DNA from: Alphaproteobacteria bacterium UBA3773
Lineage (GTDB): Bacteria; Pseudomonadota; Alphaproteobacteria; RF32; CAG-239
DNA: 11,878 nucleotides
Assembly (NCBI GenBank): GCA_002372275.1
Contig: DFFP01000028.1
Location: forward strand, 1 to 11,878
Reading direction: 5' to 3'
Shown: positions 6,041-11,878 of the stretch, piece by piece
How positions within the stretch are numbered: position 1 is the first letter of the stretch
Layout of the letters: each line of letters starts with the position of its first letter
Program-made: the position numbers and the translations under genes
Notes under the pieces: generated by a model
What the model was told of the DNA's origin: nothing
The model's database searches: none
What the model saw: only the letters and a program-made list of their open reading frames with translations

Positions 6041-8116
6041 ATGACAGAAGAACACAACATTCCGGATTTTCTAGAAAATCATTCGGAGAGCATTGAGGAT
6101 ATTCCTTTAAAAACTGCCTTATATCCTTTAAGAAAAACATTTATTTCTTTAGGAAGTATATGGGTCTTATCTGTTTTGATTTATTTACACTTTTTTTATG
6201 GCTGGAGCTCATTATCAGCTCTTGCGCCGACAGAATTTGCGCTGTTTTGGGCTTTCTTTTTTATATTTCCGCTGATTATTGCCCTATTGATGATTTTAAC
6301 CAAAAGATTTTATTCATCACTTAAACAAAACGAAATCGTTGAAAAAACGCTCGGCCGCTTTTTACAAACAAACGATGAAAATTTGCTTTCAAAAATTATC
6401 AACAAAGCCTTACAAACACAAATTGAAGAATTAAATTCGACACTTCAATTTTTATCAGCCCAAACAGATACATTAAAGCAAGAACTGTCTACAAAAGCCG
6501 AAGATTTTAAATCCATTTCACAAACGCTTGATAATACCGCCAAACAAAATTTAATACGTGTCGATGAAAATAAAAACGAATATATAAACCTCTGCCGTGA
6601 GCTTTCCATGAAAGCTCAAGAAACAGCCGGAAATTTAAAACAAAATACGGATATCTTAAAAGAAAATGCCGATAAAATTTATCAAGAGCTTAATCCTTTG
6701 ATTGATGAAGCAACGGTTGCCGCCAATCATCTTAAAACAACAATGAACGAAGCTAAGTCGGATATGGCACAAACCAAAACGGATTTAGATGAATTTTCTC
6801 TCATGAGCAAAAACAGCCTCATCGGGCTTTCCGAAATGCTTACCAAAGAAACAGATAAATTTCAAAAAGCGATGTTAGAGACAGCTGATGGTTGCCAACA
6901 AATTTACCAAAAAATCGACACCGGCATTTCACACATTGAAAACAGCATTAAATCGCACAAAGATTTAGCCGCCGAACAATCTGCGCTTTTGGATAAAAAT
7001 TCCGAATTTTTAGACAGCAAACTCGGATCTTACGGCAAGATGATCAGCATGGAAGTTGCCGCCATGGTCGAAAAATCCGAAACACTTGATTCAAATCTGC
7101 AAAATCAAATCAAGAATTTTCAAGATGCCGCACTCAAAATCTCCTCAGTTGTTGAAGGGGCAGGCAACAGCTTATCTGTTAAATCTGCGCAAGCCATTCA
7201 AAATATTGAAAATGTTGTCAAGAGCTTGATTAAAGAAACCGAAAAGCTTTCTAAATTTGTCGATGATACCGAAAGCAAAAATATTTCCGTTCAAGCCGCA
7301 GCTGAAAAAATGTCCGGTCATATTTCAAATCTGTCGACTAATTTATCAAACACCGTCGATGATTTAAGATTGCGATCCGTTGAGGCAATTGATAAATTTA
7401 ACGAAGTCAACAAAACCATTGAAAAAAGCACATTACAACTTTCTGAAAATACAAATCTTCTTGTCACCAAAAGCAAACAAGGTTCCGAATTTATTAATAC
7501 CCAACAATTGGCCTTAAACAAAACTTCTGACACTTTTAATGCCATGAGAACACAGCTCAAAGAAATTGAATTCAATTTAACTCAAACTGCTCAAAAATCG
7601 TCTAATGTCTTCCATGATTTCCAAAAACAGGTCCATGATTTAGACCAAGCCCTTAAATCCGGTTTTAAAGAACTGTCCGAAGAACAATCCAAATCCGAAC
7701 AACGCCTAAAAGAAATTAAAGCACGTTACGCCACGCTGGGTTTGAGCGGATTTATGACACAAATGGCGCATATGATTGAAGACTTAGAAAATTTATCCGT
7801 CAACCTCAACCGTTATTTTGATAAAGATGCCGAAGATGATTTATGGAAAAAATTTTACAGCGGCGACCGTGGCGCTTTTGCACACCACATCATCAAAAAA
7901 CTCGGGCGCAAAGAAATTGCGCGCATTCGCGATTTATATGAAAAAGACAGCGATTTCAGAGCGATTTCAGACAAATATCTCGGCGAATTTGAAGTCTTGC
8001 TTGAGGCCGCCGAAAAATCTGACAGACCGGATACCATGCTCTCTGTGATTTCCGGTTCCGAACTCGGAAAAATTTATTATGTCCTCGCGCGAGCACTTGA
8101 TAAATTAGGTGCTTAA
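6041..8116 (+). CDS. Membrane-anchored long coiled-coil protein, function unknown
   Basis: I do not recognise a named family. The 691-residue product has a soluble acidic N-terminus (1-30), two transmembrane helices at about 33-53 and 66-87 joined by a short loop, then a very long helical region (about 95-560) rich in Gln, Glu, Lys, Asn, Ser and Leu with heptad-like spacing and few Pro or Gly. A distinct C-terminal domain of about 125 residues follows, with more aromatic and charged residues (for example NRYFDKDAEDDLWKKF and GKIYYVLARALDKLG). With N- and C-termini in the cytoplasm, the coiled coil would be cytoplasmic. This resembles the layout of polarity or division scaffolds such as Caulobacter TipN, but that is a layout analogy only. 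Methyl-accepting chemotaxis receptors also have long coils, but the conserved hairpin tip (EIxxIV-type) was not seen. AGAGG 8 nt before the ATG fits the start. First gene of the cluster with dusB and trkA. Confidence 0.8.
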   Translation: MTEEHNIPDFLENHSESIEDIPLKTALYPLRKTFISLGSIWVLSVLIYLHFFYGWSSLSALAPTEFALFWAFFFIFPLIIALLMILTKRFYSSLKQNEIVEKTLGRFLQTNDENLLSKIINKALQTQIEELNSTLQFLSAQTDTLKQELSTKAEDFKSISQTLDNTAKQNLIRVDENKNEYINLCRELSMKAQETAGNLKQNTDILKENADKIYQELNPLIDEATVAANHLKTTMNEAKSDMAQTKTDLDEFSLMSKNSLIGLSEMLTKETDKFQKAMLETADGCQQIYQKIDTGISHIENSIKSHKDLAAEQSALLDKNSEFLDSKLGSYGKMISMEVAAMVEKSETLDSNLQNQIKNFQDAALKISSVVEGAGNSLSVKSAQAIQNIENVVKSLIKETEKLSKFVDDTESKNISVQAAAEKMSGHISNLSTNLSNTVDDLRLRSVEAIDKFNEVNKTIEKSTLQLSENTNLLVTKSKQGSEFINTQQLALNKTSDTFNAMRTQLKEIEFNLTQTAQKSSNVFHDFQKQVHDLDQALKSGFKELSEEQSKSEQRLKEIKARYATLGLSGFMTQMAHMIEDLENLSVNLNRYFDKDAEDDLWKKFYSGDRGAFAHHIIKKLGRKEIARIRDLYEKDSDFRAISDKYLGEFEVLLEAAEKSDRPDTMLSVISGSELGKIYYVLARALDKLGA

Positions 8117-8121
8117 GTACC

Positions 8122-9087
8122 ATGTCGTTTATGCTCTTAAACAAAGTTTTTTTAGCTCCCATGGCCGGCATTACCGACAAACCGATGCGCAAAATTGTGC
8201 ATCATATATCGCCTCAAGTTTTTTTAACAACCGAAATGGTGGCCGTTAATGCCATTTCATATAAAAACCCCAAAACCTATAAAATGGCAGATGTACATGA
8301 TGAACCTTACCCTGTTGCGGTTCAACTGATGGGTTCTGATCCTCAATTGTTTGAAAATGCGGCCAAACTGGTCACGGATTTAGGTGCTGCAAGCATTGAC
8401 ATTAATATGGGCTGTCCCGTTCGAAAAGTTGTTTCCTCCCACAGCGGGTCATATTTAATGACAGATATGTCGCTTGCCTCAAAAATTATTGAAACAACGG
8501 TCAAAGCAACGTCTCTTCCTGTCAGTGTCAAATTTCGAAAAGGCTTTGATAATGCCCACATTAACGCAACCGAATTTGCTTTAATGTGTGAAGAAAGCGG
8601 CGCAGCATACATCACTGTTCACGGTCGCACAAAAGCGCAAGGCTACACCGGTACAGCTGATTGGGAAATTTTGAAAACGGTCAAAGAAAATATTCATATT
8701 CCTTTGGTTGGAAACGGTGACGTCAAAAGTCCGGATGATGCCAATAAAATGTTAAGCGAAACAGGCGCCGACGCTGTGATGGTCGGCCGGGCATCACTTG
8801 GAAACCCATGGTTACTTCGTGATATTTCAGATACGTTGGCAAATAAACCGCTTACGAATATCCCTCTCATTTCTGATATTGAACAAACATTAATATCCCA
8901 TATATCAGCGCTTTTAGATTATTATGGCGAGACTGTTGCTTTGGGTTTGACTCGTAAATATATTTGTTGGTATTCTAAAACCCTGAAAGATGCCAAAAAA
9001 TTCAGAGAGAACTATATGAAAATCAACGATTTTGACACAGCGTTTGAAAGTATTAAAGAATACTTCAAACATTTAAAAGGAGCATAA
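8122..9087 (+). CDS. dusB: tRNA-dihydrouridine synthase, DusB/NifR3 type
   Basis: FMN- and NADPH-dependent enzyme that reduces specific uridines to dihydrouridine in the tRNA D-loop. The 321-residue TIM-barrel protein shows FLAPMAGITDKPMR (10-23, FMN site), INMGCPVRKV (94-103, catalytic Cys98), VKFRKG (136-141), HGRTKAQGYTGTADW (167-181), GNGD (197-200) and VGRASLGNPW (221-230, FMN phosphate site). A helical C-terminal domain ends the protein. The segment after the Cys reads SSHSGSYLM, where DusB/NifR3 proteins usually have a GG-x-SGSALM-like stretch, so it is somewhat divergent. DusB is favoured over DusA/DusC by this motif and by the trkA neighbour. The ATG at 8122 is 5 nt after the previous stop, with AGGT (8107-8110) 11 nt upstream inside that gene. 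The in-frame ATG at 8131 is too far from that site. Two nucleotides separate it from trkA. Confidence 0.92.
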   Translation: MSFMLLNKVFLAPMAGITDKPMRKIVHHISPQVFLTTEMVAVNAISYKNPKTYKMADVHDEPYPVAVQLMGSDPQLFENAAKLVTDLGAASIDINMGCPVRKVVSSHSGSYLMTDMSLASKIIETTVKATSLPVSVKFRKGFDNAHINATEFALMCEESGAAYITVHGRTKAQGYTGTADWEILKTVKENIHIPLVGNGDVKSPDDANKMLSETGADAVMVGRASLGNPWLLRDISDTLANKPLTNIPLISDIEQTLISHISALLDYYGETVALGLTRKYICWYSKTLKDAKKFRENYMKINDFDTAFESIKEYFKHLKGA

Positions 9088-9089
9088 GA

Positions 9090-10451
9090 ATGAAAATTAT
9101 CGTGGGTGGTGCCGGAAATGTCGGACGCAGTATTATTTCTTATTTATCGCGTGCCAATCATGACATTATCGTTTTAGATACCGATCAATCAAGACTTGAT
9201 GAAATTTCAAAAGAGTTTGATATTCAACCTGTTTTAGGCTCTGTTTCAAGACCGGATATTTTGGAAAAAGTCGGTGCTGATACGGCAGATATATTAATTG
9301 CCGCCACAAACAACGATGAAGTCAATTTGGTGGCTTGCCAGGTAGCTTATACCCTTTTTCACATCAAAAAGAAAATTGCCCGTATTGATTCCGAATATTT
9401 TTTAAGTCCGCTATGGAATACGTTATATAACGAAAAAAGCCTGCCTGTTGATTTGGTGATTTCCCCCGATCAGGAAATTGCAAATCATATTTTAAGTATA
9501 TTGTCTATTGCAAATGCAAAAGAAGTTTATAGTTTCAGCAATAATCATTTTGTTCTCTTTTCTTTTCAGTGTACAAACGATACAACTATTTATCAGTTAT
9601 CTATCAGTGAGCTGTATAAAAACTTCACAGATGTACCTTTCAATGTTGTCCAAATCATCCGAGACGGAATTAATTTTTTTCCTAAAGAGGCAGAACATAT
9701 TTCTAAAGGAGATGACGTGTATATCTTGGCCGAAAAAGAAAATGTGTCACAAATTCTCCGAATTTTTAATATTCCCCCTCGCTCAAACGACAGTATTGTT
9801 ATTTTTGGTGGAAATGCCATTTCTTACGATATTGCAAGACACTTGGAAGATGATGAAAATATTTCTTCCCTCAAGATTATTACTTCTCACTTAAATGCTG
9901 CACAGAGACTCTCTGAAGCCTTAAATAAAACAGTTGTCATACACGGCGAAATGATGAGTGATGTTATCTTAAACGATGCCAATCTCTCTCAAACCGATAT
10001 GACAATTTCAGTGACCGAACAAGATAAAGATAATCTGTTACTTTCGCTTTTATCGCAGCACAATGGTGTGACATCTACAATCTCGCTTGTGAATTCTCGC
10101 ATTTATGACAACTTAACAGACCATATCGGCAGCAATATTATTGTTGATCGCTCAACCGTCACAATTTCTAAAATTTTGCGTGATATTCGTGAAGTTAATT
10201 TAATAAGTGCCTATTCTTTAGGCCGTGGTTTTGCCGAAGTTTGGGAATTTAAGCTCAAAAAAGACACCATTCTTGAAGGAAAAACCGTTGAATCGCTCAA
10301 TTTACCCGAAAAATGTAAAGTTATCGGTATTGAACGAAACAAACAATTGATTATCGCAAATGATAAAACAACTTTACAATTAGATGATATTTTAATTGTT
10401 CTGGTGCACCCCAACGGGATTAAAAAAACAGAAAATATTTTCAAAAATTAA
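9090..10451 (+). CDS. trkA: Trk potassium uptake regulatory protein TrkA
   Basis: Cytoplasmic nucleotide-binding subunit that gates the TrkH/TrkG potassium channel at the inner membrane. At 453 residues it matches the family (E. coli 458) and has the full two-fold layout of RCK_N, RCK_C, RCK_N, RCK_C. The first Rossmann unit is intact: GGAGNVG (6-12), with the acidic VLD at 28-30 expected to bind the adenosine ribose of NAD(H). The second unit is degenerate: GGNAISY (240-246) replaces the usual GGGxIG-type loop, and TSH (265-267) sits where the ribose-binding acid is normally found. The second C-terminal RCK_C domain is present (about 375-450). Shine-Dalgarno AAAAGGAG (9075-9082) lies within the end of dusB, 7 nt from the ATG, so the two genes are surely co-transcribed. 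No trkH is in the window. The stop codon overlaps that of the convergent membrane gene. Confidence 0.95.
   Translation: MKIIVGGAGNVGRSIISYLSRANHDIIVLDTDQSRLDEISKEFDIQPVLGSVSRPDILEKVGADTADILIAATNNDEVNLVACQVAYTLFHIKKKIARIDSEYFLSPLWNTLYNEKSLPVDLVISPDQEIANHILSILSIANAKEVYSFSNNHFVLFSFQCTNDTTIYQLSISELYKNFTDVPFNVVQIIRDGINFFPKEAEHISKGDDVYILAEKENVSQILRIFNIPPRSNDSIVIFGGNAISYDIARHLEDDENISSLKIITSHLNAAQRLSEALNKTVVIHGEMMSDVILNDANLSQTDMTISVTEQDKDNLLLSLLSQHNGVTSTISLVNSRIYDNLTDHIGSNIIVDRSTVTISKILRDIREVNLISAYSLGRGFAEVWEFKLKKDTILEGKTVESLNLPEKCKVIGIERNKQLIIANDKTTLQLDDILIVLVHPNGIKKTENIFKN
10448..10451. other. Shared TTAA providing stop codons on both strands
   Basis: The palindromic TTAA gives TAA to trkA on the plus strand (10449-10451) and TAA to the membrane gene on the minus strand (10450-10448). 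The convergent genes therefore overlap by 4 bp with no space for a terminator between them. Confidence 0.95.
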
Positions 10452-11185
10452 CGTGCATTCATCGGATAAAAATAATCATAGACTTTCGCAAACACAACAT
10501 TCATATAAACCAAATAAAACGAACAAAATACGCATGCAAAAAAGCCATGACACTCAAGTAACGTATCAACGCTACAAGCCAGCGATGAGGGTAGTTGTGC
10601 CACACTCATTAAAAGCAAAAACGAAAAATAATTTCCTTTTGTTTTTTTAAAAACTTTTTTAATAGACCCTGTCAAACCCTGAAGAGCTGAAATCCATGCC
10701 ATATACGGGCACACAAAAACAACAGGAGATATAACCAAAAAGATACTCAAAAAAACAAACATATTGAAAACACTTGTTTGAGGCGATTGAAGTGCTGCCA
10801 TATATTTTTCAAAAAAAATCAAATAAACATCATTAAAACCCATTAAAAGTGGCACAAAAGGCAGCAAGAGTAAAATAAACACAAGCACAAACATAATAAA
10901 AAACATTTTAGATGACGGTACGGCACCCGCTAAAATTTTCGAAAGAGAAAAATAAGGTTTTTTGTGATAATAGTTTCTGAAAAAAACACACCAAAAAACA
11001 TAATATCCTAAAGCAAGCACCAAACTCAACGGATTAGATAAACCGCCTTCTAACAGGTTAAAGAAAATGCAAAACAAAAAATTGCATATAAAAAAACGAC
11101 GCAGAGACCTTTCCCTTAAACAAACATATTCATATGCCTGACGAAAAATATTAAGCGGATTTAAGATTTTGTTTTCTTCAATCAT
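10448..11185 (-). CDS. Multi-pass membrane protein downstream of the coupling ATPase, function unknown
   Basis: I do not recognise a named family. The 245-residue product has about six hydrophobic segments (about 31-47, 52-70, 94-116, 141-163, 186-204, 212-235) with basic clusters near segment ends (RERSLRR at 24-30, KKVFKKTK at 176-183). It carries ten or so Cys residues, several inside the last hydrophobic segment (ECHGFFACVFC), and no signal for export beyond the membrane segments. A basic amphipathic stretch preceding a late membrane segment resembles some integral membrane families such as YciC-like proteins, but the resemblance is weak. The ATG overlaps the stop of the upstream coupling-protein gene (ATGA, 11185-11182) and has only a poor AAGAA-like ribosome site, so translational coupling is likely. 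It may serve the secretion system or merely share its transcript. Its stop is formed by the TTAA shared with trkA. Confidence 0.8.
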   Translation of the reverse strand: MIEENKILNPLNIFRQAYEYVCLRERSLRRFFICNFLFCIFFNLLEGGLSNPLSLVLALGYYVFWCVFFRNYYHKKPYFSLSKILAGAVPSSKMFFIMFVLVFILLLLPFVPLLMGFNDVYLIFFEKYMAALQSPQTSVFNMFVFLSIFLVISPVVFVCPYMAWISALQGLTGSIKKVFKKTKGNYFSFLLLMSVAQLPSSLACSVDTLLECHGFFACVFCSFYLVYMNVVFAKVYDYFYPMNAR

Positions 11186-11878
11186 GTTCTTTGAACGGCT
11201 GGTTCGTCTTCTTCAAAATTATCGTCATTATCGCTGTTTGGATCATAATCGAGCCCGAGTTTTGAAAGCATATCATCATTGAGGTCCTCACGCTGTGCCA
11301 CAATCCAGTCCGGAACATTTGCGCAAGGCTTCAAGGCTGCCAGCTTTTTCATTTTCGGGTCTAAATACCAACGCGGCGAATCTGCCATAATCGGCCTGTC
11401 GATATAGCTTTGCATCAACACAACTTGTTTGAGCATCGGAAGACTTAAAAGATCTGTTGTTGTTAAAACAGAAACGCCTTGCAATTGATAACTCACATTT
11501 TTTGCAAACGGATTATATCCTTTTTCACCGACCAACTGTCCCTCATTTCGTGAATAAGATGACGTCTGAACCGTTTTATTACCGATCATTTTCGAAAAAC
11601 GCTGCGCGGTTACTTCGTTGTTTTGTGACAAAATGACTTTGCAAGCTGTTGTGGAAATAACCGTTTCCAAGTCATCTTTACCGTATTTACCCGAAATTTG
11701 TCCCAAATCTTGTCCAATGAGCAAGTAAGAGACCTTTTGACCACGACCGACAGCCGGTCCGTCAATCACGGCTTTTAACTTCGGCATTTGCGGAAATTCG
11801 TCCAAAACAAACAAACAACCGAACGGCCCCATCTTACCGTCTGTTTTATTGACATGGTTCGGCGGGGTTGAAATCAAA
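11182..11878 (-). CDS. virD4: Type IV secretion/conjugation coupling protein, VirD4/TraG family, C-terminal part
   Basis: The visible 231 or so residues are the C-terminal part of an inner-membrane hexameric ATPase that delivers protein or DNA substrates to a type IV secretion channel. The reading frame runs out of the window at 11878; the TTG at 11877 is simply an internal Leu codon. Residues 22-30 (LFVLDEFPQ) are the Walker B strand and the start of the TraG/TraD signature. AVGRGQKVSYLLIGQDLGQI (42-61) and LSQNNEVTAQRFSKMIG (83-99) are typical of the rest of the ATPase core. QSYIDRPIMADSPRWYLDP then leads into an acidic tail (DNDDNFEEDEP). Acidic tails of coupling proteins often take part in substrate selection, but that is not shown here. 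Walker A and the membrane anchor lie outside the window. The motifs favour VirD4-type protein secretion or conjugation ATPases over VirB4/VirB11. Overlaps the next gene by ATGA. Confidence 0.88.
   Translation of the reverse strand, partial: LISTPPNHVNKTDGKMGPFGCLFVLDEFPQMPKLKAVIDGPAVGRGQKVSYLLIGQDLGQISGKYGKDDLETVISTTACKVILSQNNEVTAQRFSKMIGNKTVQTSSYSRNEGQLVGEKGYNPFAKNVSYQLQGVSVLTTTDLLSLPMLKQVVLMQSYIDRPIMADSPRWYLDPKMKKLAALKPCANVPDWIVAQREDLNDDMLSKLGLDYDPNSDNDDNFEEDEPAVQRT

Noticed and set aside
6041..8116. Coiled-coil protein as a methyl-accepting chemotaxis receptor
   Set aside because: There is no periplasmic sensor domain between the two closely spaced membrane helices, no HAMP-like segment and no conserved signalling hairpin tip. 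A separate C-terminal domain follows the coil.
9508..9894. Plus-strand 128-codon open frame within trkA
   Set aside because: It is an out-of-frame shadow of trkA, whose own frame carries all the RCK domain motifs. It lacks a ribosome site.
11875..11877. TTG at 11877 as a start codon for the coupling protein
   Set aside because: The sequence after it begins only about 20 residues before the Walker B motif, so the Walker A motif and membrane anchor must lie upstream. The codon is an internal Leu in a gene cut by the window edge.
1..11878. CRISPR array, insertion sequence, tRNA or integrase attachment site
   Set aside because: No regularly spaced repeats, transposase motifs, tRNA cloverleaf or terminal inverted repeats were seen in either strand.

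Overview
The window looks like a compact, AT-rich chromosomal segment of an alphaproteobacterium. GC is clearly below half by eye, and genes abut or overlap by 4 bp in several places. The alphaproteobacterial call rests mainly on two things: a dusB (nifR3) gene followed by trkA, which are the two outer members of the classical alphaproteobacterial nifR3-ntrBC-ntrYX-trkA locus, and a signal-peptide protein with two bacterial SH3-like repeats. The low GC, small genes, Cys-rich secreted protein and type IV secretion coupling protein would suit a host-associated lineage, but that is inference.

Layout. Positions 1-1459 (minus) hold the N-terminal part of DNA polymerase I (polA). It is divergent from a short class A penicillin-binding protein (1587-3401, plus). 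Next is a small exported Cys-rich protein (3472-3810, plus). Convergent with it is a two-gene minus operon of an M20 metallopeptidase and rlmH (5358-3812), the two genes sharing an ATGA overlap. Divergent from that operon is an exported SH3-repeat protein (5426-5929, plus).

A plus-strand three-gene cluster follows: a 691-residue membrane-anchored coiled-coil protein (6041-8116), dusB (8122-9087) and trkA (9090-10451). Their gaps are 5 and 2 nt. The last block is minus strand and convergent with trkA, sharing a TTAA that provides both stop codons. It comprises the 3' end of a VirD4/TraG-type coupling protein (running in from beyond 11878) and a multi-pass membrane protein (11185-10448) coupled to it by another ATGA overlap.

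Functionally this is mostly housekeeping: DNA repair and replication, cell-wall synthesis, rRNA and tRNA modification, and potassium uptake control. Three less ordinary elements stand out: the coiled-coil membrane protein leading the dusB-trkA cluster, the Cys-rich secreted protein, and the membrane protein tied to the secretion coupling ATPase. No tRNA, rRNA, CRISPR array, insertion sequence or convincing intrinsic terminator was seen. No gene-free stretch exceeds about 130 bases.
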